Assembly: GCA_023374045.1 (NCBI GenBank) | Contig: CM041780.1 | Location: forward strand, 91,601,627 to 91,665,626 | From: Limonium bicolor | Lineage: Eukaryota; Streptophyta; Magnoliopsida; Caryophyllales; Plumbaginaceae | DNA: 64,000 nucleotides | Direction: 5' to 3' | Shown: piece by piece, positions 32,154-42,610 of the stretch | Layout of the letters: every line of letters starts with the position of its first letter | Position numbering within the stretch: position 1 is the first letter of the stretch | Notes under the pieces: generated by a model | Databases searched by the model: none | Told to the model about the DNA's origin: nothing | The model's input: the letters and a program-made list of their open reading frames with translations, nothing else | Made by a program: the position numbers and the translations under genes

Positions 32154-33608
32154 ATGTCAGGACGAGGTCGAGGCCGACCTAGGGGAGAGACATCTGGTGG
32201 ACCGGGCGCGCAGACGATAGCTGAGATCGTCGCCGCCACGGTAGCACAGATGCTACCGGAAGTAATCACCGCTGTGCAGGCTACACAGCAGAACCAGCAG
32301 CAGCAGCAGCAGCAGCAACAGCCCGACCCACCTCATCCCCGTGAGACTAATTGGGTAAAAGCAGTCGCCGACCTTCGACCTCCACACTTTAGAGGCGAGA
32401 GCGACCCCGCCAAGCTCGAGGCCTACCTCTCCGAGATGGAGACGGCCTTCGAGACACTTGAGACTCCCGCTGGAGTTCGGTGAGATAGCTGCGTACTACT
32501 GAAGACGCGGCTATGGACTGGTGGAAGCTCGTAAGGCCGAGCACATAGCTGACCCCGCATTCGGATGGGAAGCCTTCACCTCTCTCCTCCGATCTAAGTA
32601 CTACCCCGAGCATGTCAAGACCAAGAAAAGGCTTGAGCTCGATGCACTAAGATGACCGAGAAGATGACGGTTGATGAATATTACCGCACCTTCACCTCTC
32701 TTCTCAGGCTTCTACCCGACCTTGGGTATACCGGCCAAGTCTTGGTCGACCGCTTCTACGGCGGATTGAGCCATCGACTCCGGTATGGCATGGGCTTCAC
32801 ACGGTTTACCTCCCTTCAGGTAAACATCGTTGAACCCTTAAAAAGCCATGAGTAATGTAAATAGTATTCCCGTATGTAAGTGTAACCTAATGCCTAAGTA
32901 ATTCAGGAGTGTACCATGCTGCATCCGAGTTGAGATCACCTGCCAGCTGAGAGATGAGGAGCAAGCGCTGAAGCGCAAGGTGAGCGGCAAAGTAACACCT
33001 CCGATGATCACCCCAATCCAAACCATGGAAGAAGAAGAAAGAAGTATTCTCATCAGAAGAACACTTCAGGAGACGGCGGTGCCCATGCTGAGAAGGGCAA
33101 GGCAGCTGAGCCATTGCAGCTTGCCTACACCGCACCAGTGGCAGCGAAGCCACTGGTCTCAGCCCTACAGGGGTAAGTAACCGAAACCGAATTAGTACAC
33201 TTGTGAATTAGTAGTATGTAGAGTATTGTAAGTATACCAAACCTTGCTAACTTGAAGCTATAGGTTCTGGATTTGGCCAAGGGAAAGAACCAATCGATGG
33301 CCGCAGCTACATCTGCCGTAACTGCAACAAGGATCATCCCGGCACAGATTGCAAGGAAGGGAGATCCGCTGCTTCACGTGTCAGAAACCGGGCCACCGTG
33401 CCAATGCATGCACGGAGATTCTAAGGCCCAAGGGCAACTACCAGGGCTACAAGCAGCAGCGTGAGGCAGGAAGGAAGCTGCACTGGCGATGCTCAGCCCA
33501 GCACACTCACAGGGACAGGGATCCCGAGGTCCGCAGAGAGGGGCCACCACCGAGGCAGCCGGCCCTACACATCATAGACGCGATGGGACGGGACTAAGTC
33601 CGGCCCAG
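32154..33608 (+). CDS. Chromovirus gag with two introns and zinc knuckles
   Basis: Gag forms the virus-like particle. It starts MSGRGRGRPRGE and contains a Gln tract, then the gag core (HFRGESDPAKLEAYLSEMET; later VDEYYRTFTSLLRLLPDLGY and LVDRFYGGLSHRLRYGM). The coding sequence is then interrupted by two short GT-AG segments (32820-32906 and 33173-33263). Two zinc knuckles follow: CRNCNKDHPGTDC, with one residue fewer than usual before the His, and the canonical CFTCQKPGHRANAC at about 33370. Frameshifts occur near 32480, 32650, 32930 and 33350. Introns in gag are unusual for this family, which normally has an unspliced gag-pol. Confidence 0.85.
32820..32906 (+). other. Putative intron in gag (87 bp)
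   Basis: The donor is CTTCAG|GTAAAC, the acceptor AATTCAG|GAGTG. Removing it joins FTRFTSLQ to ECTML and the later QLRDEEQALKRK part of gag. The segment itself has stops in all forward frames and is AT-rich compared with its flanks. Confidence 0.6.
33173..33263 (+). other. Putative intron in gag (91 bp)
   Basis: The donor is AGGG|GTAAGTAA, the acceptor GAAGCTATAG|GTTCTG. Splicing gives QPYRG-SGFGQGK in one frame, a Gly-rich link leading to the first zinc knuckle. The donor matches the plant consensus well. Confidence 0.65.
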
Positions 33609-33788
33609 GTAACTACCGTAACCTTTAATCCTTGAAAGAGCATGTCTAAGTAGTGAAGTATCTGATGGTAACTGATGAAGGCGTAAGTACTTGAAGATGA
33701 ATTGAGTATGAGTAAGTCAACAGAAGTATGTATTGAGCATGAAATGAATAGTAAGCCTAGAACTCACTAGATGAAATTTACCACCTAG

Positions 33789-34564
33789 GGAAATTCCATA
33801 TGTTACCCAATACCTTCAAACTCACCTCAAGAAGAGACCGACATCGCCACTCACCACTTCAACAACGAAGCAGTGTCAGGTATCCGCCCAGGTATGATCT
33901 TATTAAAAGGATACCTGACACCCGAAGCACAATTGTCAATCAGAAGATCCCGCTTGTGTTCCCGATTGTCGTTTGTTTTGGCCTTTTTTCTTTGCAACGA
34001 GTTAGGAATGGGTCCAGGAGGATTTTATACACCCGAATTCCCCGGTGGAGCTACAATGAAGCTAAAGCTTATGTGCTTGGGAAAGGATTGGAACCCTTAT
34101 ACCAAGACATACCAAACGACGCGAACAAGAGACGGAGCAACACCTCCAGCAATACCCCCAGAATTCCAAACGCTTGTCACACAAGCTGTAGAAATTGCAC
34201 AACGGTATGAAGATGAACCAATTCCTGCACTTGAAGCAGATGTGTGTATTGTCAACTTCTATGAGAAAGAAGGACGACTTGGCTTACACCAAGAAGGACG
34301 AGACAGCGGAATCTCGAACTAGGAGTGCCCGTAGTGTCTTGGTCCATTGGTGATGACGCCGTATTTTTGTATAGCGAGCGGAAGCGTGTGGACCTCGCAG
34401 AGAAATTGGTATTGAGATCAGGAGATGTCCTCATCATGGGTGGAAAATCAAGGTTGCTGTATCACGGGATCCAGAAGATCAAGTTGAATACGGCACCACC
34501 GGCAGTGATCAATGCCACACACATGAAACCAGGACGCCTGAACCTCACCTTTAGAAAGTATTAA
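33789..34564 (+). CDS. ALKBH1-like AlkB family 2OG/Fe(II) dioxygenase, captured in retrotransposon
   Basis: AlkB enzymes remove methyl groups from nucleic acids by oxidation with Fe(II) and 2-oxoglutarate. Visible family features, in order: GIRPGMILLKGYLTPEAQ, GMGPGGFYTPEFPGGA, LMCLGKDWNPYTKTYQ, PPAIPPEFQTLV, ADVCIVNFYEKEGRLGLHQ, then PVVSWSIGDDAVFLY, SGDVLIMGGKSRLLYHG and PGRLNLTFRKY. The distal iron His (34463-34465) and the 2OG-binding Arg pair in RLNLTFR are present. The HxD box reads His-Gln-Glu because about two nucleotides are missing after 34293; a second gap near 34315 restores the family frame in a different phase (frames 33873-34322 and 34325-34564). About 16-18 extra residues sit before CNELGMG and could be a retained intron end. 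The resemblance is to plant ALKBH1-type proteins. Position between gag zinc knuckles and protease is new to me. Confidence 0.9.
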
Positions 34565-34633
34565 TCTTGTAGTATCATGTAATCCAGTAGTAACGTGTAT
34601 TAGAGACACAGTATGTATGATGGTTGGTTATTC

Positions 34634-34639
34634 AATAAA
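34634..34639 (+). promoter_or_regulatory. Possible poly(A) signal after the AlkB gene
   Basis: AATAAA occurs 70 bp after the AlkB stop codon in an AT-rich stretch between the dioxygenase and pol. It could end a short gag-AlkB or AlkB transcript, or be a relic of the captured gene's 3' UTR. Confidence 0.4.
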
Positions 34640-34706
34640 AGCAGTGTTGGTTATTAAATTCCACTTGCGTTCCACCATCCTTACTTATAATCTTATGAAT
34701 CAATAG

Positions 34707-34945
34707 GTTGTGGACTCGGTACCGAAGGTAGCCTGAGCATCCTCACCGAAGAACAAGCCGGCAGAAGCGGCACCATTCTAACGGGAACATTCCCAGTAAA
34801 CGGCATCGAAGCCAAAGTATTATTCGACTCCGGCGCCTCTCACACCTTTGTATCGCCATCATTCGCTACAAGGTTGGGGCTAGACGCAGATGAGCTACCA
34901 AACTTCTTGGTTACTCTCCCGTCGAAGGAGCGAGTAAAATGCACT
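34707..34945 (+). CDS. Chromovirus aspartic protease
   Basis: The protease cuts the gag-pol polyprotein. The active-site motif is [10 protein letters not shown], preceded by [12 protein letters not shown] and followed by [11 protein letters not shown], as in other Ty3/Gypsy elements. The frame is lost near 34945 and continues in another phase as [14 protein letters not shown] before the reverse transcriptase part. It is fused upstream to gag only if the AlkB block is spliced out. Confidence 0.88.
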
Positions 34946-35015
34946 AAGTATTCACACCGCCACCATTCAAATCAAAGGCGAAGCGTTTCCCATTTCCTTC
35001 ATTGAATTCAACGGA

Positions 35016-36101
35016 TTGGGATTCGACTTGATAATTGGAATGAACTGGTTGGAGCGGCACAAGGGACGGATCCTATGCGCCGAGCACCGCTTGCTACTCA
35101 AGAGTCCATCTGGGGTCACTGTTTCATACCGCCAGAGACCAAGAGAGCCTTCAACCACAGTCATCTCCGCTATGGCAATGTATCGGGAGCTCAGAAAAGG
35201 GCACGAAGTATATTTATGTCACGTGCAAGACCTGGAGAGAGATCCAGAGTTCAGTGACGAGGTAGCAGTAGTCTCAGAATTCCCTGATGTATTCCCCAAG
35301 GAGCTACCTGGTATGCCACCACAGAGAGCGGTAGAGTTTGAAATCGACCTTGTACCGGGTACTGGTCCCATTGCTAGGGCACCATACCGTATGGCACCAG
35401 CAGAAATGACAGAACTCAAAGAGCAATTACGTGATCTTCTCGACAAAGGGTTCATACGCCCGAGCGTATCACCCTGGGGAGCACCGGTCCTCTTCGTGAA
35501 GAAGAAGGACGGTAGTCTCCGCCTCTGCATCGACTACCGCGAATTGAATGCGGTCACTGTAAAGAATAAGTACCCATTGCCACGCATCGACGACCTGTTC
35601 GATCAGTTGAAGGGAGCATCCGTCTTTTCTAAGATTGATCTCCGATCTGGTTACCACCAAATTGCTATCAAAGAGCAAGACATTCAGAAAACAGCATTCC
35701 GAACAAGATATGGCCACTACGAATTCACGGTGATGCCATTCGGTTTGTCTAATGCACCAGCCAAGTTCATGGACCTAATGAATCGGTTATTCAGTGATCA
35801 GCTGGACACTTCGGTAGTAGTATTCATTGACGACATTCTTGTGTATTCGAAGTCACCAGAAGAGCATGAAAACCACTTGAGAAAAGTACTTGAGACACTG
35901 CGCGAGAACCAGCTGTATGCGAAGTTCTCCAAATGCGAGTTTTGGCTAGATCAGGTATCATTCCTTGGTCATGTCATATCGAGCGCGGGTATATCAGTAG
36001 ATCCATCTAAAATCGAAGCAGTGCGATCATGGCCTAGACCTAAGACTGTTACCGACATCCGGAGCTTTCTTGGTTTAGCCGGTTACTACCGAGGTTTGTA
36101 A
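35016..36101 (+). CDS. Chromovirus reverse transcriptase
   Basis: A 361-codon open frame starting [17 protein letters not shown], the end of the protease region, then the linker [18 protein letters not shown]. The RT domain shows [66 protein letters not shown] and the catalytic FIDDILVYS. It ends at [11 protein letters not shown] by a one-base gap at about 36093; the family sequence continues in the next frame. All catalytic Asp residues of RT are present. Confidence 0.95.
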   Translation: MGFDLIIGMNWLERHKGRILCAEHRLLLKSPSGVTVSYRQRPREPSTTVISAMAMYRELRKGHEVYLCHVQDLERDPEFSDEVAVVSEFPDVFPKELPGMPPQRAVEFEIDLVPGTGPIARAPYRMAPAEMTELKEQLRDLLDKGFIRPSVSPWGAPVLFVKKKDGSLRLCIDYRELNAVTVKNKYPLPRIDDLFDQLKGASVFSKIDLRSGYHQIAIKEQDIQKTAFRTRYGHYEFTVMPFGLSNAPAKFMDLMNRLFSDQLDTSVVVFIDDILVYSKSPEEHENHLRKVLETLRENQLYAKFSKCEFWLDQVSFLGHVISSAGISVDPSKIEAVRSWPRPKTVTDIRSFLGLAGYYRGL

Positions 36102-36126
36102 AGGACTTCTCAAAGTCGCTAAGCCC

Positions 36127-37485
36127 ATGACGTCACTCATGAAGAAAGATGCACCCTTTGTATGGACAAAGGAGTGCGAACTATCCTTCCAGACACTGAA
36201 AGACTCATTGACCTCAGCGCCAGTTCTCACACTTCCAGAGGGCACAGAGGGATTTGAGGTGTATTGTGATGCATCGGGTAAGGGAATGGGATGCGTGCTC
36301 ATGCAGCATGGCAAGGTGGTAGCCTATGCTTCTCGCCAGCTGAAAAAGCATGAGGAGAATTACCCGACACATGATCTAGAGTTAGGAGCCATTGTCTTCG
36401 CCTTGAAGATATGGCGACACTATCTCTATGGGGTAAGCATCACCATCTACTCCGACCACAAAAGCCTGCAGTACGTATTTACCCAGAAAGAGCTGAATTT
36501 AAGACAAAGGAGGTGGATGGAGTTCCTATCAGATTATGACATCAACCTCCAGTATAAAGAAGGGAAGGCAAACGTTGTAGCCGACGCCCTGAGTCGTCGA
36601 GCACACTCGCTCCATTCGCTACTCGCTTCTTCTAGCTTGGTTGACGAGGTGCGAGACGCTCAGTTGAGCGACCCTTACTTCACAGAGATCAGACAGAAAA
36701 TCACAGATGGTACCTTCGAGAGCCGAAAGTACGACTTCGAATTGCATGAAGATGGTCTGATCCGATTGAATGGCAGATTATGCGTCCCCCGAAGCAATGC
36801 TGAGCTAAGGGATCGCATTCTGCGAGAGTCACATTGTTCGACATTGCATGTCCATCCGGGAGCCTCTAAAATGTACAAAGACATGAAGAGGTACTTCTGG
36901 TGGCAAGGAATGAAATCAGACGTGACTGAGTATGTTCTGAGGTGTCTCACTTGCCAGAAAGTGAAGTTTGAGCACCGAAGACCGGGAGGAATGGTGCAAT
37001 CCATGCCCATTCCGGAGTGGAAATTCCACGATATCTCTATGGATTTTGTTGTTGGACTCCCACCTGCTAGGGGAGGACTCAACATGATCTGGGTAGTAGT
37101 CGATCGCCTCACCAAGGTTGCCCGATTCATACCGATGAAGGACACTTGGAAGGTGGCGAAGCTCGCAGAGCTATTCGACAAGGAGATCATCCGACACCAC
37201 GGAGTTCCGAAAACCATTGTATCTGACCGCGACACCAGGTTTCTTTCGAGATACTGGAGAGCAACACGGGAAGCGCTTGGTACTGAGTTGAAGCTTAGCA
37301 CCGCCTTCCACCCACAGACCGACGGTCAGACAGAAAGGACCATCCAGACACTAGAGGACATGCTTAGGGCATGTGCCTTAGACTTCCAGGGGAGCTGGAT
37401 TGAAAGCTTCATCTTATCGAGTTTTCGTATAACAATAGCTATCATGCTTCGATTAAGATGTCGCCGTTCCAAGCTTGTATGGTAG
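36127..37485 (+). CDS. Chromovirus RNase H and integrase
   Basis: A 452-codon frame. RNase [15 protein letters not shown] (Asp), [14 protein letters not shown] (Glu), [12 protein letters not shown] (Asp) and VVADALSRR (Asp). Integrase: the HHCC zinc-binding region (His in [11 protein letters not shown], Cys in [11 protein letters not shown]) and the DDE core (Asp in [10 protein letters not shown], Asp in [10 protein letters not shown], Glu in QTLEDML). The frame fails near 37410-37480 through small T-run gaps and continues at 37475 with [13 protein letters not shown]. An antisense open frame (36675-37301) is a shadow. Confidence 0.95.
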   Translation: MTSLMKKDAPFVWTKECELSFQTLKDSLTSAPVLTLPEGTEGFEVYCDASGKGMGCVLMQHGKVVAYASRQLKKHEENYPTHDLELGAIVFALKIWRHYLYGVSITIYSDHKSLQYVFTQKELNLRQRRWMEFLSDYDINLQYKEGKANVVADALSRRAHSLHSLLASSSLVDEVRDAQLSDPYFTEIRQKITDGTFESRKYDFELHEDGLIRLNGRLCVPRSNAELRDRILRESHCSTLHVHPGASKMYKDMKRYFWWQGMKSDVTEYVLRCLTCQKVKFEHRRPGGMVQSMPIPEWKFHDISMDFVVGLPPARGGLNMIWVVVDRLTKVARFIPMKDTWKVAKLAELFDKEIIRHHGVPKTIVSDRDTRFLSRYWRATREALGTELKLSTAFHPQTDGQTERTIQTLEDMLRACALDFQGSWIESFILSSFRITIAIMLRLRCRRSKLVW

Positions 37486-38077
37486 ACCTTGCCGTACCCC
37501 GTTGTGTTGGGATGAGTCAAGTGAAGCGGTCATCATAGGACCGGAGTATTTGGAACAAGTACAAGCTGAGGTACAACAAATCCGAGCTAATATGAAGGCA
37601 GCCCAAGATAGACAGAAATCCTATGCGGATGTGCGACGACGCGACCTTGAGTTCGCCGTGGGCGACCAAGTGTTCTTGCGTGTCTCACCTATGAAGGGTG
37701 TCTTTCGATTTGGCCAAAGGGCAAACTGAGCCCGAAATTTGTAGGCCCGTATGCCATTACCGAGAGGATTGGAGCCGTAGCTTACAGGCTAGCATTGCCT
37801 GAAGAATTGGGGCGTGTTCATGATGTCTTTCATGTATCACAACTCAAGAAATACATAGCCGATCCCTCTCATGTATTAGAACCCGAACACTTATCCCTAG
37901 AGCCGACGATGAGATATGTCGAGACTCCATTGCGAATCCTTGATAAAGACAAGAGACACTCGCCATAAATCTGTACGAATGGTGAAGGTCTTGTGGTCTA
38001 ACCACGATGTCGAGGAAGCGACTTGGGAACTAGAGGACGCCATGAAGGCGAAGTACCCGAATCTATTTGTAGACTAG
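37475..38077 (+). CDS. Integrase C-terminus with chromodomain-like tail
   Basis: The frame [18 protein letters not shown] and [16 protein letters not shown] is the integrase C-terminal part. After a shift at about 37720 comes the GPY/F module [13 protein letters not shown] and [14 protein letters not shown]. After another shift near 37960 comes [17 protein letters not shown], ending KYPNLFVD and a TAG at 38075. The last part corresponds to the chromodomain-type tail of Tekay elements, which guides integration to heterochromatin. Three phases are needed, so no intact protein is made by this copy. Confidence 0.88.
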
Positions 38078-38124
38078 ATGTCTAGTATCCGTATAGCACG
38101 GAGGGTACGGGGCGTACCCCTTTT

Positions 38125-38136
38125 AAGGGGGGTAGA
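38125..38136 (+). other. Upstream second polypurine tract
   Basis: AAGGGGGGTAGA, identical in core to the tract in front of the 3' LTR but 435 bp upstream, just after the coding region. The same kind of extra copy exists in the other element (54411-54422). Confidence 0.65.
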
Positions 38137-38559
38137 GCCTTTTGCTTTTGCATTGCTTCGGGTTAGCATTGCGTAGTATGTATGCATGTAGTTGTATTTC
38201 ATTGGCACAAAGTAGTGCTAGTAGTACTCGGTATGTAATACAAGGAGTATGACATGCGTATGGTATGTATGTAATGAGTAATGCACTTGTGTTGTACGGT
38301 ATATGACACGAATGACATTGTGAAGTGTATTGTGTATGTATTGTGGATGTGCAATTGGATGAGTAATGTGTATGAATTGAGTATTATGTATGGCATTGGA
38401 ATTGAATATGATGTATGGTATCTGAATTGTGTATGCTGGTAGTGTAAGAATTGTGAACACCTTGTAAGGTGGTAGTAGTATGCATTATGGCAATTCGTTT
38501 GCCAAATGAGTAAAACAGTAAACCGTAAACCTTGAGCAACTTTGAGGGCAAAGTTTCTT

Positions 38560-38572
38560 AAGGGGGGTAGAT
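38560..38572 (+). other. Polypurine tract of the chromovirus
   Basis: AAGGGGGGTAGAT directly precedes the LTR start TGAAATACCCC, the standard place for plus-strand priming. Confidence 0.9.
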
Positions 38573-41500
38573 TGAAATACCCCGTAATTAAAAACAGTGA
38601 TTAATTAGGCTAATTATATTTTTAAAGGCTTAATTGCACTTAAATAAATTCGAGGGAACAAATCCCGAAGAAAACGGACCTTTAAAATGGGTTAAAAGCA
38701 TAAACGAACCTTGAAGCGCGTTTTTCGAGGAAACCGGGAAAACGTGACTTTAAGCGGGTTAAATAGACTCGTAACAATTTTGGTCAACTAAATAGTCACT
38801 AATAAATATTAGTGAAGCTTTAGAACCAATAAAATTAATTAACGAGAAAATTCCGGAAAACGGGTACCGGTTAGTGTGAAAACTGTAACAACCGGTAAGT
38901 TTGGGGTGAGAATGCAAATAAAGAAACTTAGTGTGTCCACTTGTGTAAATAAAAGTTAAAAATCTGGTGTGTGTGGGTGTGGGCCGATTTCCCCTCTCTC
39001 ACTCACTCTCTTAATTGTTTGTAACTACAACAAGACAAAGAAATAAAGAAAGAGAAGAAAAAGGACCCTCTCTCCTTCTCCTCTCCCTCACGTTTTTCCT
39101 CCTTCTCTATTCTCTCTTTCTCTATTTCCTTCCTTTCCTGCGACAGCCATGGAAGAATGAAGCCCCACAAAACTCTTCATCTCTCCTCTCTTTGACTCAA
39201 ACCTTCTCCAAACTCAAAAAAAATATACCATTGTAATCCCCTGCAAAGGAGAACGTTTTCATCCTTTCAAAAATCAAAAGCTCTACTTTCGTTTTTGAGG
39301 GTATTCACCATTTGAAGATTCAAGCCACCATTAGAAGCACCTTCACCTCCTTTCATCTTGAGGTAAAAAGAAATTCGAAAATCCATGGTTTCTAGCCCTT
39401 GTTTGCATTATAAGAATTTTGGATTTTGAACTCTTGGCTCTTTGTTGCTCCAGCCGATTTGGCTTCTTTGGTGGGCTAGAAACATTGTCTCTTGCTAGTC
39501 AAGAACTACATTCAACCATTGTGAGGTAATATCCTTGTCTAAACCCTAAAACATTAAATTCTAGGGTTAGTGCAAAAATGAATGTTAAATGGTAGTGTGT
39601 ATTGGTATGGTGGTTGTAGTATTGTGCATTTTGTGAGGAAGAACCAAGAAGAAGGAAAGAAGAAAGGAGGAAGCAAGAAAGAAAGGAAAAACTAGTAAGA
39701 ACAAGGTAAAGTCTCTTACCTTGAACTAGTTTGGTGTCATGTAATGTAACAGTTTTTGAATTGTAAAAATGAGTAAGGAATTAAGTAATGAGTAGCAAGT
39801 GTATTGTAGTATAATGAAGAATGATATTGTAACAGTTTTGAAGTTTTAAATGAGTTTTAAAAGCTTGGGAAAACATTGGGTATTGAATGGGTATGTGTGC
39901 AGGATTTTATTGTTGTTGTAGTTGTATTGAAATGTGAGTATAATGTATTGAGTAAACAGGTGGTGAGAATCGTATTATGTGAGCTGAAATAATGTGTGGA
40001 GTATGTTAAGAATATAGGGGAGACTATGCCCAAATTTGTGTAGAAAGATGAGGACTTAGATTGTTTAAGAAGAGGAAGTATTTGGAGAGTTTGAGATGAG
40101 TGTTTTGTAGTTTGTAACAGATTTTGAAAGAAGTATGTTAAAGGAATGGAACTAGGATGTGAGTAATGTATTTTGGATGCTAGGAGTAACATTAGTTGAG
40201 GGAACATTGGAGTGTAAGAGGGGAGATGAAAATCTGTAGCATATGAGGAGAGAACAAAATCTGTAGCATAAGGTATAAGGGTAGAAAACAAGAGTGTGTT
40301 GAGTTGGAACTTGAGGAATTTTGTGTATAAGTAAGCATAGGATTGTGTAAGGTATTAAGGAATGGATTAGCATGATTTGGAGTGTTTAATTTGTATTGGA
40401 ACATGTTAGGATGTATGTAGGAAGATTGGGGAAACAATGGGTGAAATTGGAATTGGAAAACAAGGTCTGTAGCAGATTCTGCTACCGACCGACCCAAGCC
40501 TGGGTCGGACCGTGGGTCGGTCGGAGCTGAAGAAATGAAAATAAACCTTTCGGGAATGGACCGACCCAGGAGCCGTGGGTCGGACATGGGTCGGTCGGAC
40601 TCGAATTTTCTGTTGTCGAAGTTTCGCACTTCGACCGACCCAGAGGTGGGTCGGTCGGTGGGTCGGTCGGAGCTTGGACAATGGGACTGAAACTCTCGGC
40701 AATGGACCGACCCAGAGGTGTATGGGTCGGTCGGAATGGTTCTGGGTCGGTCGGGAGAAATTTCAAAGACGAAACCTTACTGGAATGGACCGACCCAGGG
40801 TTTTGGGTCGGTCGGTGGGTCGGTCGACCCATAACTTACAAAAAAAAAAAAAAAATGTTTTAATTATATGATTATAGCAATCATATATGTATATGCCTAT
40901 ATACCTATATGCATATATATGTAGTAGTACACCATTAATGAGGTAATAATGGTAAGAAAGTAAGTAGATGAGTAATGAAACAAGTGTAAGAAGTAATAAG
41001 GAAGAGAATGGTTTTACAACCGAGTAAGAATGTAATAAAGTAGTAAGTATGCATTGCAAGTAGCAAAGAAGGAGTAAGTTAGATCAATAATAGATCATTG
41101 ATCATACTACTTCATGTATGTATAGGAAATCAAATAGTTGATCTCCCAAGGACCCGGTAGTACGTAAGCGACGGTGAACGGTATGATTTCTTCATGCCCT
41201 GTATCCTAACTTGGTTACCCCGATTTGTGTGTTTATGTGATCACCAACAAGATAAATGCATGAACCGGATATATTGCACATAATTGTGTTTGAAACTATT
41301 GTTCTTGTTATTGCCCTTGAACATTTAGTTTGTATAATTCATGAAATGAATGAATGGAAATGGAGTGTATGTGCAAGTATGAGTACTTGTGTATTGTATG
41401 TATGTATGGAAAGTAAGTATGGACTTCTACTAATTCCTAACAACCTAACTCCTAACATGAGTAATGAGTAATGGAATGAGTAGAAGCCCGATATAGTTTC

Positions 41501-42512
41501 GGCCACGCGTGAGGATAAGGAACCACAAGAGGTTGGAACCGAATCCTGGCTATGATCTTTTCCTTGGACCAATTCCCTTTGTATGGGTAGCATCCTGGAT
41601 TAGTGTGCCATCTTAAAGCCCGGTGGTGGGAGATAGTACTCCCTGCCCGGAGGTCATACCGACTTAACTGGAAGTAAGTATGTAAGTATGTAAGTATTGT
41701 AAGTATTGGTCTTGACTATTGTAAGTCATTGACCCGGAGTAAAAGAGTATTGAACATCCGATTAACCCGGGTGTGTAATAAGGCTAACTGGACCTTTGTA
41801 TGTATTGGAGAATTGTGTCTCCGTAATGCGGTGAGTATTCGGTAAGTATAACGGTTGACTTGTATTGTCTTCCGTGCTTGTATGTATTGTATGAATGTAT
41901 TGAATTGTATTGTATAAAGCATGTATGTATGTATGTATGAAACGAACCGCATGTATACGACCAAATAGTTGGCGTACCCTCGCTAGTACGCGGGGTATGC
42001 GGTTATCATGTTCAGCGTAAGCTGACCCCCTCGGGGGAATGTTTTTACTCCACAGGTACCCGCGAGGCGTGATGGTAGAGTAAGGGCGGCATGTGATTCT
42101 TTTTGGATGTAGTTGGTAGTATTGAAATAGTGTACCGAGTTGTACACGGCTAGAGCCTTTTGAGTAGCCGGTGTACCATGTGGTACACCATTTTGGGATG
42201 ATGAATTTTACTTGGATAGTAAGGAGGGGTTGTATAAACTCTTCATTTATGGGAAGTAATATGGATTGTAACTCATATAATTCGGTATACTCGGTAATCA
42301 ATTGTAATCTAAGTATTTGGTATTGTAAAGTAAGTAGTATGTATTTGCTTATTCTAATTGTCAGACCGAGATGGTAAGTAGTGTAGCCTTGTTGATCTTG
42401 GATGGTTAACGGCATTGTATCACCCGCCGGGAGTAAGTAAGTATTCCGCTGCGATTCTGGTAATTATGAGCATGATTAGAGGTAAGAAAGGATTAGCGGT
42501 TGGGGTGTTACA
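38573..42512 (+). repeat. Chromovirus 3' LTR
   Basis: It starts TGAAATACCCCG and ends GGGGTGTTACA, 3940 bp. It contains the same GGTCGG-rich block (40482-40840) and a poly-A run followed by TATATG repeats as the 5' LTR. Compared with 27974-31927 it is close to identical from about 40600 onward and much less similar before. Confidence 0.95.
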
Positions 42513-42568
42513 TTATGTGGGTATATTGTAACTAATGAAAATTATAAGAATAAAGAGGTACAAGTGTG

Positions 42569-42610
<42 letters not shown>

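Larger units (their letters stand above)
33609..34706 (+). other. Intron-like block enclosing the AlkB gene
   Basis: The GT donor at 33609 (GGCCCAG|GTAACT) and AG acceptor at 34706 (GAATCAATAG|GTTGTG) bound a 1098-bp segment. If it is removed whole, the end of gag joins [16 protein letters not shown], the start of the protease region. If instead an internal acceptor (for example CACCTAG at 33788) is used, the AlkB coding part becomes an exon. An AATAAA hexamer lies at 34634-34639, after the AlkB stop. The splicing is inferred from signals only. Confidence 0.5.
27974..42512 (+). mobile_element. Tekay-type chromovirus carrying an AlkB dioxygenase gene
   Basis: This is a complete LTR retrotransposon of 14.5 kb: LTRs at 27974-31927 and 38573-42512, a tRNA-iMet primer site, gag with two zinc knuckles, protease, reverse transcriptase, RNase H, integrase, a C-terminal chromodomain-like tail and a polypurine tract. 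Integrase after RNase H plus the chromodomain makes it a Ty3/Gypsy chromovirus; the sequence style fits the Tekay (Del) lineage. A host-like AlkB gene lies between gag and protease. Coding frames are broken by many 1-2 nt indels. The expected 5-bp target duplication is absent (AAAAC left, TTATG right). Confidence 0.92.

Noticed and set aside
36675..37301. 208-codon minus-strand frame
   Set aside because: It is the shadow of the integrase coding frame, which has clear motifs on the plus strand.
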